From: Blastococcus sp. TML/M2B
Lineage (GTDB): Bacteria > Actinomycetota > Actinomycetes > Mycobacteriales > Geodermatophilaceae
Direction: 5' to 3'
DNA length: 64,000 nt
Assembly (NCBI RefSeq): GCF_016612865.1
Contig: NZ_JAENZZ010000002.1
Coordinates: 1,364,001-1,428,000, forward strand
A program made the position numbers and the translations under genes. Below are positions 30,267 to 41,883 of this stretch, piece after piece. Every line of letters begins with the position of its first letter. Within the stretch, counting starts at the first letter, position 1. Under the pieces are notes generated by a model. The model ran no database searches and was not told where the DNA came from. It worked only from the letters and a program-made list of their open reading frames with translations.

Positions 30267-30944
30267 TCAGGCGGGTGCGCCGGCCGGGGTGGCGACGGGG
30301 GCCGACCCGACGCCGTCCTGCGACACCGGTGCCAGCCGGATCAGGCCGTAGTCGTAGGCGTGCCGGCGGTAGACCACCGTCGGCTGCCCGGTGTCGGCGC
30401 ACTGGAAGAGGAAGAAGTCGTGGCCGACCAGCTCCATCTCGTGGAGGGCCTGGTCGACGTGCATCGGCGTCGCCGGGTGGATCTTCTCCCGGACGATGCG
30501 GCCGGGCAGGTGCTCGTCCAGCTCGGTCACGAGCGGACCGTCGGCCTGGTCGAGCTCGGTGGGGGTCACGTCGACGACGGCGCCGAGCGCACCGCTGTCG
30601 GCCATGCGGACGCTGGCCGGGGTCCGCCGGCCGTGGTGGACGCGGCGCCGGTCGGCCGCGCGGCGCAACCGGTTGTCCAGCTTGGTCACCGCGAGGTCGA
30701 GCGCGGCGTAGAAGTCCGGGCCGTTGGCCTCGGCGCGTACGACGGGGCCCTTGCCCCGCAGGGTGATCTCCACCCGCTGGGCGCTGGCCGCCTGGCGGGG
30801 GTTCTTCTCGTGGAACAGCTCCACGTCGATCCGGAGGATCTTCAGCTTCCGGTCGAACCGGTCGGTGGTCCCGACCTTGTCCTCGACCAGCTGGCGGTAG
30901 TGCTCGGGAACTTCGACATTGCGACCACGGACGACGATCTCCAT
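30267..30944 (-). CDS. hpf: ribosome hibernation-promoting factor, long form
   Basis: A 225-residue long-type HPF. The N-terminal domain (about 1-105) has the beta-alpha-beta-beta-beta-alpha ribosome-binding fold (MEIVVRGRNVEVPEHYRQ, DLAVTKLDNRL). The C-terminal dimerisation domain (about 165-212) has HEMELVGHDFFLF and VVYRRHAYDYGLIRL. It causes 100S dimer formation in stationary phase or stress. A TAGCGT -10 candidate lies at 30983-30988 on this strand, inside the comF 3' end. Confidence 0.95.
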   Translation of the reverse strand: MEIVVRGRNVEVPEHYRQLVEDKVGTTDRFDRKLKILRIDVELFHEKNPRQAASAQRVEITLRGKGPVVRAEANGPDFYAALDLAVTKLDNRLRRAADRRRVHHGRRTPASVRMADSGALGAVVDVTPTELDQADGPLVTELDEHLPGRIVREKIHPATPMHVDQALHEMELVGHDFFLFQCADTGQPTVVYRRHAYDYGLIRLAPVSQDGVGSAPVATPAGAPA

Positions 30945-30982
30945 GAGACCTCCCGGTGAGAATCCGGCGTTCGGTCACGTCG

Positions 30983-30988
30983 ACGCTA
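30983..30988 (-). promoter_or_regulatory. candidate -10 element for hpf
   Basis: TAGCGT on the minus strand, 38 bases upstream of the hpf ATG and overlapping the comF stop. It would give hpf its own stress promoter, separate from comF. Confidence 0.35.
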
Positions 30989-31723
30989 GTCCCTCGGACC
31001 CGGTCCCGACAGTCGGCCGCGGGTCCCCCGCGGACGCTCCCGCGGGGTCGCGGCGACGACCGCGGCGAGCACCGGCAGTGCGCCCGGACCGGCCAGCCCG
31101 GCGAGCACCGCGCCCGCCTCGGTGAGCGTCGCGCCGCTGGTCACGACGTCGTCGACGAGGACGAGCGGCCCCGTTCCCGCGGCCGCCCCCGGGGCGAGGA
31201 CGAACGTCCCGGCCAGGTTGGCCCGCCGCTGAGCCGCCGACAGCCCGGCGGAGTCGCGGACCCGTCCGCGGCGGTGCAGCAGGCGGCGCTGCGCCGCGGG
31301 CAGCCCCGCGGCGCGCAGCTCGCGGACGGCGCGACCGGTGAGCTCGCGGACGTGGTCCCGCCCCCGGGAGCGCAGCGCGGCCGACGAGCTGGGCACCGGC
31401 ACGAGCAGCACCTCCCCCGGCGGGCCGGGCAGCGCGGAGACGACGGCGGCGACCGCCAGCGCGAGCGCCGTCCCCAGGGGGCGGGCCAGCTCCGCCCGGC
31501 CGCGCTCCTTGAACGCGAGCACCGCCGGGCGCACCGGACCGGCGTAGGCGCCGGCGGCCACCGTCGGCGGGAAGCCCTCGGGGAAGCGCCGCGGGGTGGC
31601 CAGGTGCGGGCGGGCCAGCAGCGCACCGCACCCGGGGCAGAGCGCAGCACCGGGCAGCCCGCAGCCGGCGCAGGTGCGCGGCAGCACCAGGTCGGCCAGC
31701 GCGGACCACGCGGAACCGCCCAC
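30986..31723 (-). CDS. ComF family phosphoribosyltransferase-like protein
   Basis: A 245-residue protein. The N-terminal zinc ribbon CAGCGLPGAALCPGCG (about 18-33) and the PRPP-binding motif LVLVDDVVTSGATL (about 190) define the ComF family. In transformable bacteria ComF acts in DNA uptake; in most actinobacteria its role is unclear. It lies between lpqB and hpf, as in mycobacteria (Rv3242c). GTG 31723 is the start. Confidence 0.9.
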   Translation of the reverse strand: MGGSAWSALADLVLPRTCAGCGLPGAALCPGCGALLARPHLATPRRFPEGFPPTVAAGAYAGPVRPAVLAFKERGRAELARPLGTALALAVAAVVSALPGPPGEVLLVPVPSSSAALRSRGRDHVRELTGRAVRELRAAGLPAAQRRLLHRRGRVRDSAGLSAAQRRANLAGTFVLAPGAAAGTGPLVLVDDVVTSGATLTEAGAVLAGLAGPGALPVLAAVVAATPRERPRGTRGRLSGPGPRD

Positions 31724-31807
31724 GCGGGCAGCCTGACCGCCCGGGGCGCGGCCCGGAACCCCGGCAGCCGATCTGTGGACGGCCGTCCCGGCCCGGCGGC
31801 CGGCGAC

Positions 31808-33544
31808 CTACAGCGGGTAGAACGGCGCCGATCCGCTCAGCGGCTCCTGGCCGCGGACCAGCGTGCCCCACGTGCCGTTGAGCCACTGCCAGAGCGTGCC
31901 GCCGGCGGCGACCAGCGGCGGGCGGCCGGGCGTCGCGCCGAGCGACGTGGGCGGCGCGGGCAGCCCCGAGGTCCGCACCGTGGTCAGGCCCCAGCCGTCG
32001 ACGCCGAGCGAGTACGGCTGCTCCTCCCCCGGGTCGCCGGCCAGCACCCACAGCTGGCCCGCCGAGCGCCAGGCCACGTCGAGGACCGCGGACAGCGTCG
32101 GCGCGACCGGCAGCAGGTCGCGGACGGCCACCCCGGCCTCGTCGGAGCGCACGACCGTGCCCACGTGCAGCCGCGGCCCCAGCGCACCGGCGATGACCAC
32201 CGCGACGCGGGTGCCGTCCGGCGAGAGCTCGAGCACCTGCGCCCGGCCGAGGCCCGCGAGCGTGGGCGCGTTCACCGCCTGCGGCGCGGCCTGCGGCACG
32301 CCCGCCGGCACGCGGACGATCTCGGCGCCGTCGCGGACCACCCACACCTCGGGGCGGGTGGCGGCCACGGTCGGCGCGCTGAAGGTGGCCCCGCGGAGCA
32401 GCGGCGCCAGATCACCGCCGTAGCGCCCGGTCAGCAGCACCGCGCCGTCGAACTCCTGCCGCACGCCGACCAGGGAGCTCAGGCTGCCGTCCCGGGCGTC
32501 GGCGGAGACGGCGGCCGAGGCGAGCCCGTACCCCGGGGCCCCGGCCGGGCCGGGGGCCGGCTCCCCGGTGTCGGCGGTGCGCAGCGCGCCGGTGAGGTCG
32601 AGGTAGTGGCCGACCGTCTCCAGCGAGGTGGCGTCGGGGTCGAAGGCGGCCCAGTCGTCGGTGGTCTGCTCCCGCGGCACGTCCTCGAGGTCCAGCGGTT
32701 CGCCGTCGACGGTGATCTCCACCGAGCGGATCCGCAGGTCCTCGAGCTGGGCCAGCGACCAGACCAGCTGGGCGCACAGCTCGCGCAGCGGGGTGCCCGG
32801 TCCGACCACGAGGTCGGCGAGGTCGACCGTCGCGGTCTGCCCCTCGACGGTGACCGTGCGGGCCAGCCGGACCCCGGACAGGGGGTTGCGGACGCCGGGG
32901 GCCAGCGTCGGCGAGGGCCCCTCGATGAGCCGCTCCACCAGCGCCGTGGGCTGGGCCTCGCCGCGGATCAGGTAGCGGGGGTCGGGCACGAGCTGCTGCA
33001 GGGTGGGGTCGAGGAAGTAGGCGGCCACCGGGTCGTACAGCCGCTCGAAGTCCGGCTCGAGCATCACCAGGACGTCGGGGGTGTCGGTGATCCGCCACTC
33101 GCCGTCGACCTCGGCCAGCGGGAAGTCGAAGGTGAACGGCTCGTTCCGGGCGACGGTGAACGAGCCGCGCGGGTCCACGGTGCCCACCTGGGTCGCGGTC
33201 ACGTCGACCGAGCCGGCCTCGCTGGCCACGGTCGCGTAGCCCTGCCCGATGATCGTGATGCCGGTGGCGTCGGACCACGTGCTCGCCGCCTCGGCGGTCA
33301 GGTACTCCGCGGCCACGGGGCGCCCGCGCACGCTGCTGGCGGCGGCGTCGATGAAGCCCCGCACGATCTCCTCGGGTGTCGCCCCGGCCGCCGGGGGCAG
33401 CGGCGGGGGCTCGACGTCCTGGACCGGCCGCTCCGGCGCCTGGGTGATCTGCACCGTCGGCGAGCTGGTCGGGACGATGGAGCACGCGGTCAGCGCCAGC
33501 AGCACCGCAGCGGCCAGCGCCGGCAGCACCGCCCGCCGGCTCAC
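31808..33544 (-). CDS. lpqB: lipoprotein LpqB
   Basis: A 578-residue lipoprotein with a signal peptide and lipobox LTACS (Cys21). The middle part carries a GerMN-like domain, and the C-terminal half a beta-propeller (LSPDGTRVAVVIAGALG, DVAWRSAGQLWVLAG). LpqB interacts with the sensor kinase MtrB and tunes MtrA phosphorylation and cell-wall metabolism in mycobacteria. Its GTG overlaps the mtrB stop (GTGA). Confidence 0.95.
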   Translation of the reverse strand: MSRRAVLPALAAAVLLALTACSIVPTSSPTVQITQAPERPVQDVEPPPLPPAAGATPEEIVRGFIDAAASSVRGRPVAAEYLTAEAASTWSDATGITIIGQGYATVASEAGSVDVTATQVGTVDPRGSFTVARNEPFTFDFPLAEVDGEWRITDTPDVLVMLEPDFERLYDPVAAYFLDPTLQQLVPDPRYLIRGEAQPTALVERLIEGPSPTLAPGVRNPLSGVRLARTVTVEGQTATVDLADLVVGPGTPLRELCAQLVWSLAQLEDLRIRSVEITVDGEPLDLEDVPREQTTDDWAAFDPDATSLETVGHYLDLTGALRTADTGEPAPGPAGAPGYGLASAAVSADARDGSLSSLVGVRQEFDGAVLLTGRYGGDLAPLLRGATFSAPTVAATRPEVWVVRDGAEIVRVPAGVPQAAPQAVNAPTLAGLGRAQVLELSPDGTRVAVVIAGALGPRLHVGTVVRSDEAGVAVRDLLPVAPTLSAVLDVAWRSAGQLWVLAGDPGEEQPYSLGVDGWGLTTVRTSGLPAPPTSLGATPGRPPLVAAGGTLWQWLNGTWGTLVRGQEPLSGSAPFYPL

Positions 33545-35271
33545 GACGCACCTCCCGCGCGGCGGACCACCAGCGGGCGCAGCGGCAGCGGCGAGCTGGT
33601 CAGCTCCCCGCCGGCGGTCAGCGGCAGGGTGAGCCGGAACTGGGCCCCGGCCCCGGGCTGGCCCCAGACCTGCAGCCAGCCCCCGTGCAGCCGGGCGTCC
33701 TCGAGGCTGATCGACAGGCCCAGGCCGCTGCCGCCGACGCTGCGCACGCGGGAGGGGTCCGCGCGCCAGAACCGGTCGAACACGTGCTGGGCGTCGGCCG
33801 AGCTCAGGCCGACGCCGTGGTCGCGGACGGTCACCGCCGCCGCGCTCCGGTTGGCCGCCAGGGTGATCTCCACCGGCCTGCCCGCCCCGTGCTCGATCGC
33901 GTTGCCGACGAGGTTGCGCAGGATGCGCTCGACCCGCCGCGCGTCGACCTCCGCGATCACGTCGTCGTCGGGCCGGTCGACGGTCAGCTCGCAGCCGTGC
34001 CGCTCGGCCAGCGAGTACATGCCGGCGGCGACCCGGGCCACGATCGCGCCCAGGTCGGTCGACTCCGCCTCCAGGGTCGCCGCGCCGGCGTCGTAGCGGC
34101 TGATCTCCAGCAGGTCGGTGAGCAGCCGCTCGAACCGGTCCAGCTCGGCGCGCAGCAGCTCGGCGGAGCGGGCCACGTGCGCCGGGAAGTCGCCGCGCGC
34201 CTCGTGCAGCACCTCGGCGGCCATCTGCACGGTGGTCAGCGGGGTGCGCAGCTCGTGCGAGACGTCGGACGTGAACCGCTGCTGCAGCTGGGAGAGCCCC
34301 TCCAGCTGGGTGATCTGCCGCTGGAGGCTGTCGGCCATGGCGTTGAAGCTGGTGGCCAGCCGGGCGAGGTCGTCCTCGCCGCGCACCGCCATCCGCTCCT
34401 CGAGCTGGCCCTCGGCCAGCCGCTGCGCCGTCCCGGCCGCCCGGCGCACCGGGTCGACCACCAGCCGGGTGACCAGCACCCCGATGCCGACGACGAACAT
34501 CGTCAGGGCGAACCCGCTGATCACCACGGTGCTGCGGATCAGCGCGAGGCTCTCCGCCTCCTGGCTCAGCGGGAAGACGTAGTAGAGCTCGATCTGCTCG
34601 GTGCCCCCGGTGTCGCCCTGCACCGGCGCGCCGATGACCAGCGACGCCCGCGGCTCGCCGGCGTCGTCGGGGATCTCGTCGTAGCGGTAGGACTGGTTGC
34701 CGGCGTCGACGTCGGCCCGCAGGTCGGCGGGCAGCGCCTGGTAGATCAGCGCGCGACTCGGGCCGGGCACCTCCCGGCCGCCGCTGCGGTAGACCATGAC
34801 GACGTCGAAGTCGCCGGCCGCGCCGCCGCGCTGGAGCAGCGCGTTGCCGGTGCGGGCGAGGGTGGCGCGCACGCTCGAGGCGTCGCCGGTGGCGATGCCG
34901 GCCACCTCGTTCTGCGCGTAGATGACGCCGGCCTGCGCCTGGTCGATGGCCGCCTGCCGCTTGACCGAGAGCAGCTGGTCGCGGATCTGGCTGAACAGCA
35001 CCAGGCTCACGATGATCACCACCGTGCCGGCCACCGCCATGGTGATGGCGCCGATCCGCACCTGCAGCGACGAGCGCCAGGCGTGCACCGCGCGGCGCAC
35101 CGCGCGCCGGGTGACCGACCGGATCCGGCGGCGGCCGGCACCGGCCCGCCGGCGCAGGCCCCGGCGGAGCCGCGCCAGCTCGCTCCGGCGCGGGCCCGGG
35201 GGGCGGGGTGCCGTCGTGCCGGTCTCCGCCGGAGGGGTGGAGGTGGCGGTCACGACCCCATTGTCGGGCAC
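33541..35271 (-). CDS. mtrB: sensor histidine kinase MtrB
   Basis: A 576-residue kinase. Two transmembrane helices (about 72-95 and 245-270) flank an extracytoplasmic sensor domain; a HAMP segment follows (RLAEGQLEERMAV). The phospho-acceptor His is in SHELRTPLTTVQ (near 339). The ATPase motifs are NLVGNAIEHG, RDHGVGLS and GGSGLGLSI. It phosphorylates MtrA to control septum and wall genes. GTG 35271 has GGGCAGGGGCG upstream; GTG 35253 is an alternative. Confidence 0.95.
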   Translation of the reverse strand: MPDNGVVTATSTPPAETGTTAPRPPGPRRSELARLRRGLRRRAGAGRRRIRSVTRRAVRRAVHAWRSSLQVRIGAITMAVAGTVVIIVSLVLFSQIRDQLLSVKRQAAIDQAQAGVIYAQNEVAGIATGDASSVRATLARTGNALLQRGGAAGDFDVVMVYRSGGREVPGPSRALIYQALPADLRADVDAGNQSYRYDEIPDDAGEPRASLVIGAPVQGDTGGTEQIELYYVFPLSQEAESLALIRSTVVISGFALTMFVVGIGVLVTRLVVDPVRRAAGTAQRLAEGQLEERMAVRGEDDLARLATSFNAMADSLQRQITQLEGLSQLQQRFTSDVSHELRTPLTTVQMAAEVLHEARGDFPAHVARSAELLRAELDRFERLLTDLLEISRYDAGAATLEAESTDLGAIVARVAAGMYSLAERHGCELTVDRPDDDVIAEVDARRVERILRNLVGNAIEHGAGRPVEITLAANRSAAAVTVRDHGVGLSSADAQHVFDRFWRADPSRVRSVGGSGLGLSISLEDARLHGGWLQVWGQPGAGAQFRLTLPLTAGGELTSSPLPLRPLVVRRAGGAS

Positions 35272-35293
35272 GGCGCGCCCCTGCCCGCGCGGC

Positions 35294-36034
<741 letters not shown>

Positions 36035-36041
36035 GGGTGCA

Positions 36042-36061
36042 CCCCACCCGCCCGGGTGGGG
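36042..36061 (-). terminator. hairpin terminator after ahcY
   Basis: CCCCACCC pairs with GGGTGGGG over a four-base loop between the ahcY stop and mtrA start, so mtrA is probably not simply read through from ahcY. Confidence 0.65.
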
Positions 36062-36092
36062 CGGATGGGGTGCTCCCTGCGGTCTACCGGGC

Positions 36093-37589
<1,497 letters not shown>

Positions 37590-37714
37590 GAAAGCTCCAG
37601 GGTGTGCCCGGCGCGGAGCCGGGCGGTGCAGTCGGATGCAGGATCGCTTCGATCCCCCCGTGACGGGGGGAGAGCGAGCATGCCGAGGCTTCGGCGGGGC
37701 TCGTGCCGTCGTCC
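37590..37714 (-). promoter_or_regulatory. structured 5' leader of ahcY, candidate riboswitch
   Basis: On the minus strand, after a possible -10 TATCCT (37715-37720), the leader folds into five consecutive hairpins by eye: CGAGC/GCTCG enclosing GCCGA/TCGGC; CCCCCC/GGGGGG over GTCA; GATCG/CGATC over AAG; TGCA/TGCA; and CCCGGC/GCCGGG near the ribosome site. It does not visibly match the SAH riboswitch consensus or SAM-IV. Regulation of ahcY by such RNAs is known in other bacteria. Confidence 0.5.
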
Positions 37715-37763
37715 AGGATAGGCGCCGGGCGCAACCCCGTCCCCCCTCGACCACCCGCCGGGG

Positions 37764-38744
37764 TCAGGACTCGCAGCCGACCCCGTCGCCGTCGCCGTCG
37801 AACCGGGGCGAGAACCCGGGGTCGCCGGCGCGGATCGGCGCGGCGCCGGCGGCCTTCACCTCCGCGCAGTTCGCGTAGGTCGGCGCGGGTCCCGGCTCGA
37901 CCCCCATGGGGCCGACGACGACCGGCGGCTGCTCCGGCGCGGTGGCCGGCTGCGGCTGCGCGGCCACCACTCCCCCGGGCAGCGGCTCGTCCGGGCAGGA
38001 GCCCAGCACCCGGGCCATGGCGTCCTTCTCCGCCTGGGTGACCCAGACGCCGTAGCTCAGCTTCACCGCGACCTGCCGGGCGACGTAGGTGCAGCGGAAC
38101 GCCGTCCGCGGCGGCAGCCAGGTGGCGGCGTCGCCGTCGCTCTTCTGCATGTTCAGCGGCCCGTCGACGGCCAGCAGGTTGAGCGGGTCGTTGGCGAACC
38201 GGGCGCGGGTGCCGGCGTCCCACTGCTGGGCGCCCTTCTGCCAGGCGTCGGACAGCGCCACGACGTGGTCGATCTGCACCGCCTCGCTGGTCCCCTGCCC
38301 GCGCTGGAACCCGATGGTGCGGCCCGAGTACGGATCGGCCAGCGAGCCGGTGAGGACGACGCAGTCGCGGGTGCCGGGCTTGAACGTCTCGCCGGTCAGG
38401 TCGCGGGCCAGGACGTCGTTGCGGGTGTCGCAGCCGTTGCGGTCGGTGTCCACCCAGCCGTCGCCGAACAGGTCGCGGTCGTAGCCGGTCCGCGGCGCCC
38501 GCCCCTTGACCTCGAGCGCCTCCAGCGCGGCCAGCGCCGTCGCCGGTGCGGCGCCGTCGGGCGAGGGGGCCGGCGCGGGCTCGACCGGCGGGGCGTCGGG
38601 CGCGACGGAGGGAGCGGTGGTGAGGGCCACCTCGTCGGCGGCGGTCGCCTGCACGGCGCACCCGCCGAGCAGGCCGGCCGCCACCAGCGGCCCGAGCACC
38701 GCCCGCGCGAGGCGCCCGGGACGGCCGGGCGGGCGTTCGGTCAC
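37764..38744 (-). CDS. secreted HNH (DUF1524) nuclease lipoprotein with Excalibur domain
   Basis: A 326-residue protein with a signal sequence and lipobox LLGGC (Cys29). The DUF1524-type HNH core includes VQIDHVVALSDAW and NDPLNLLAVDGPLN with QKSDGDAATWLPP. The C-terminus, PTYANCAEVKAAG to FDGDGDGVGCES, is an Excalibur calcium-binding domain with a disulphide pair. It is probably an envelope-bound nuclease for nutrient scavenging or competence-linked processing. GGGGGAACTCC precedes GTG 38744. Confidence 0.9.
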   Translation of the reverse strand: MTERPPGRPGRLARAVLGPLVAAGLLGGCAVQATAADEVALTTAPSVAPDAPPVEPAPAPSPDGAAPATALAALEALEVKGRAPRTGYDRDLFGDGWVDTDRNGCDTRNDVLARDLTGETFKPGTRDCVVLTGSLADPYSGRTIGFQRGQGTSEAVQIDHVVALSDAWQKGAQQWDAGTRARFANDPLNLLAVDGPLNMQKSDGDAATWLPPRTAFRCTYVARQVAVKLSYGVWVTQAEKDAMARVLGSCPDEPLPGGVVAAQPQPATAPEQPPVVVGPMGVEPGPAPTYANCAEVKAAGAAPIRAGDPGFSPRFDGDGDGVGCES

Positions 38745-38847
38745 GGAGTTCCCCCGGTATCAGACGGCAGCGCCCCGGAACGTAGGCCGGGCGCGCTCCC
38801 GCCGGGTGCCGCGACACGCAGGTCGCGGCACCGCCCGCGTCACACCG

Positions 38848-40024
38848 TCAGGGGACGTTCGTGGTCGCCCGGTAGAGCACCGCGGGGCCGTGGGCGCTCA
38901 CCGGCGTGCCCGCCGGCACGAACGCGGACTCGCCCTTGCCCAGGGTCAGCGACTCCTCGGCCGAGGACAGCACCGCGGTGCCCTCGGTGCACAGCAGCAG
39001 CTGCGGGCCACGGGTGGTGAGCGTGCCGGCCTGGTCGCCGAGCTGGCAGCGGGTGAGGTCGAAGTCCTCCACCGGCACGGGGTAGCGCAGCCCACCGGGC
39101 CCGAGGACCGGGTGCAGCACCGGCACCCGGCCGTCGGTGAAGTCGAGCACCTCGATCAGCGCCGCGAGGTCGACGTGCTTGCCGGTCAGCCCGCCGCGCA
39201 GCACGTTGTCCGAGCTGGCCATGACCTCGACGCCGGCCCCGGAGAGGTAGGCGTGCAGGTTGCCCGCGGGCATGAACACCGCCTCGCCGGGCTCCAGCTT
39301 GAGGTGGTTGCACATCAGCGAGATGACCACGCCCGGGTCGCCCGGGTAGGTCTCGGCGAGCGAGGCCGCCCACCGGTAGGTGTTGATGAACTCGGGGTCG
39401 TGCGCCGCGACGAAGCCCGCCGCGGCCTCGGCGACCGCGTCCACGAGCGCGCCGCGGTTCTCCGGGGAGAGCGCGATCAGCTGCGGGATCGCGGCCCGCA
39501 GGCCACCGCGGGCCAGCTGCCGCGATGGTCGGCTTGAGCTCGGGCACCTGCAGCTTGGCCAGGCAGTGCAACGACTCCTCGACCGGCCGGAACCCGCAGA
39601 GGGCCTCGAACGGCGTCAGCGCCAGCAGGATCTCCGGCTTGTGCGACCGGTCCTTGAACGTGCGCGTCGGGGAGTCGCGCGGCACGCCCGCGGCCTCCTC
39701 GGCGGCGAACCCGGCCGCGGCCTGCTCGTTGGTCGGGTGCGCCTGCAGCGAGAGCGGCTGGTCGGCGGCGAGCACCTTCATCAGGAACGGCAGCCGGGCA
39801 CCGAACCGGTTGACGACCTCGGGGCCCAGCAGCAGCTCGGGCTCCTCGGCGATCGCCTTGTCCAGCGGGACGCCGTCGGAGCGCACGCTGGGCTCGTCGG
39901 GGTGCGCGCCCATCCACAGCTCGGCGTGCGGCCGGTCGGCCGGCGAGGGCAGCCCCAGGAGTTCCGGGATGACCGTGCGCGAGCCCCACGGGTAGTGACG
40001 CACCGCGTTCTGAAGCTGCCACAT
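38848..40024 (-). CDS. manA: mannose-6-phosphate isomerase, class I (frameshifted in this sequence)
   Basis: Interconverts fructose-6-P and mannose-6-P, the entry to GDP-mannose. The N-terminal half (WQLQNAVRHYPWGS, QAHPTNEQAAAGFA, HKPEILLALTPFEALCGF) and C-terminal half (EPGEAVFMPAGNLHAYLSG) carry the type I zinc-enzyme motifs. The frame breaks at about 39520-39526, after ELKPTIA; the second half resumes as RQLARGGLRAAIPQL. Total length is one base more than a whole number of codons, so one surplus base explains it. Probably functional in the organism. Confidence 0.88.
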
Positions 40025-40051
40025 GGGGTCAGGCTAACTTCCCGGCTCCGC

Positions 40052-41866
40052 TCAGGAGCCGCCCGCCGATGCCGCCCGGCCCTCCTGCACCAGCCGCCCC
40101 TCCGGGCTCCCGCCGGCCACCCCGGCGCGCACGTCGGGCGCGCCGAGCCGCGCGGCGTCGGCCGTCCGGTCGTCGGGCATCCGCTGCGACTCGCGCTCGG
40201 CGTCCACCCGGGCGGCGTAGTGCTCGACCTCGCGGTCGGTGCGCTCGGCGTCCCAGCCCAGCTCCCGGGCCATGAGGGCGGCGACCCGGGGCGCGGTCTC
40301 CACCCCCCGGTGCCCGGTCTCGATGGAGATCCGGGTGCGCCGGGTGAGCACGTCGTCCAGGTGCAGGGCGCCCTCGGCGGTGACCGCGTGCACGACCTCC
40401 GCGGCCAGGTAGTCCGGCGCCCCGGGCAGCGGCGCGGCGAGGTCGGGGTCCGCGGCGGCGAGCGCCAGCACGTCGGCGGTGCGGTCACCGTGCCGGTGCA
40501 GGAGCCGCTCCACCGCCGCCTCCGGCAGCCCGGACCGCGCGGCGAGGGCCGCGGCGGTGCCGCGCACCTGCGCCCAGCGGTGCGCCCCGACCAGGGGCAG
40601 GTGCGCGGTGCGCGAGGGCGGCACCCCGGGCAGCCCGGCGACCGCCGCGTCGACGGCGTCCTCGGCCATCACCCGGTAGGTCGTGTACTTGCCGCCGGCC
40701 ACGAGCACCAGACCGGGCACCGGCGTCACGACGGCGTGCTCCCGGGACAGCCGGCTGGTGTCGTCGGACTCCCCCGCCAGCAGCGGCCGGAGCCCGGCGT
40801 AGACGCCGAGGATCTGGTCGGTCGTCACCGGTCGGGTCAGCACCCGGTTGACCTGGTCGAGCAGGTAGGCGATGTCGGCGCTGCTGGCCGCGGGGTGGTC
40901 GCGGTCGAGCTTCCACGGGGTGTCGGTGGTGCCGACGATCCACTCCTCGCCCCACGGGATGACGAACAGCACGCTGGTCGGCGTGCGCAGGATCAGGCCG
41001 TCCGGCGTCCCGCCCGCCGTGGCGAGCGCGCCGCCGTCGATGGCCGACCGCGGCACCACCAGGTGCACGCCCTTGGACGCCCGCACCTTCAGGCTCGGGG
41101 CGTCGTCGCCGAGCATCCGGCCGACGTCGTCGCTCCAGACGCCGGTCGCCGCGACGACGCTGCGGGCGCGCACGGTGAACGTCGAGCCGTCGGTGAGGTC
41201 GGCGACCCGCACGCCGACGACGGTGCTGCCGTTCCGCAGCAGGCCGGTGACCCGGGCGCTGGAGAGCACCCGCGCCCCGTAGCCCGCGGCGGTGCGGACG
41301 ACGGCCAGCGTGTGCCGGGCGTCGTCGACCTGGGCGTCCCAGTAGCGGATCGCGCCGTGCACCGCGTCGCGGCGCAGCCCGGGGAACGCCTCGAGGGTGG
41401 CGGTCCGGGAGAGGTGCCGGTGGTGCGGGATCGGCCGGTGCGAGGTGAAGGCGGCGCCGAGGACGTCGTACAGCGCGACGCCCGCGCCGAAGTAGGCGCG
41501 CTGCCACACCGGGGCGGTGAGCGGCAGCAGGAACGGCAGCGGGCGGACCAGGTGCGGCGCGATCGTCTGCACCAGCCGGGCGCGCTCGTGGAGCGCCTCG
41601 TGGACCAGCGGGAACGCGAGCTGCTCGAGGTAGCGCAGCCCGCCGTGGATGAGCTTGCTCGACCGGCTGGAGGTGCCGGCCGCGAAGTCGCGCGCCTCCA
41701 GCAGCCCGACGGTCAGCCCGCGACTGGCCGCGTCCAGCGCGGCGCCGGCGCCGGTGACGCCCCCGCCGATGACCAGCACGTCGACGACCTCGGTCGCGAG
41801 GCGGTCCCGGTCCGCGCGTCGGCGGGCCGGCGAGAGCAGCGTGCGGTCGGTCGTCCCCGTGTGCAT
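40052..41866 (-). CDS. glpD: glycerol-3-phosphate dehydrogenase (FAD)
   Basis: A 604-residue membrane-associated flavoenzyme that oxidises glycerol-3-P to dihydroxyacetone-P and feeds electrons to quinone. The FAD-binding motif VIGGGVTGAGAALDAASRG lies near residues 31-49, followed by SSRSSKLIHGGLRYLE, GVHLVVPRSAI and GGKYTTYRVMAEDAV. The C-terminal helical domain is complete. ATG 41866 is preferred over the longer frame, with TAGGGCC upstream. It stands alone between manA and the DUF808 gene. Confidence 0.95.
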   Translation of the reverse strand: MHTGTTDRTLLSPARRRADRDRLATEVVDVLVIGGGVTGAGAALDAASRGLTVGLLEARDFAAGTSSRSSKLIHGGLRYLEQLAFPLVHEALHERARLVQTIAPHLVRPLPFLLPLTAPVWQRAYFGAGVALYDVLGAAFTSHRPIPHHRHLSRTATLEAFPGLRRDAVHGAIRYWDAQVDDARHTLAVVRTAAGYGARVLSSARVTGLLRNGSTVVGVRVADLTDGSTFTVRARSVVAATGVWSDDVGRMLGDDAPSLKVRASKGVHLVVPRSAIDGGALATAGGTPDGLILRTPTSVLFVIPWGEEWIVGTTDTPWKLDRDHPAASSADIAYLLDQVNRVLTRPVTTDQILGVYAGLRPLLAGESDDTSRLSREHAVVTPVPGLVLVAGGKYTTYRVMAEDAVDAAVAGLPGVPPSRTAHLPLVGAHRWAQVRGTAAALAARSGLPEAAVERLLHRHGDRTADVLALAAADPDLAAPLPGAPDYLAAEVVHAVTAEGALHLDDVLTRRTRISIETGHRGVETAPRVAALMARELGWDAERTDREVEHYAARVDAERESQRMPDDRTADAARLGAPDVRAGVAGGSPEGRLVQEGRAASAGGS

Positions 41867-41883
41867 GGCCCTACTGTCCCCGC

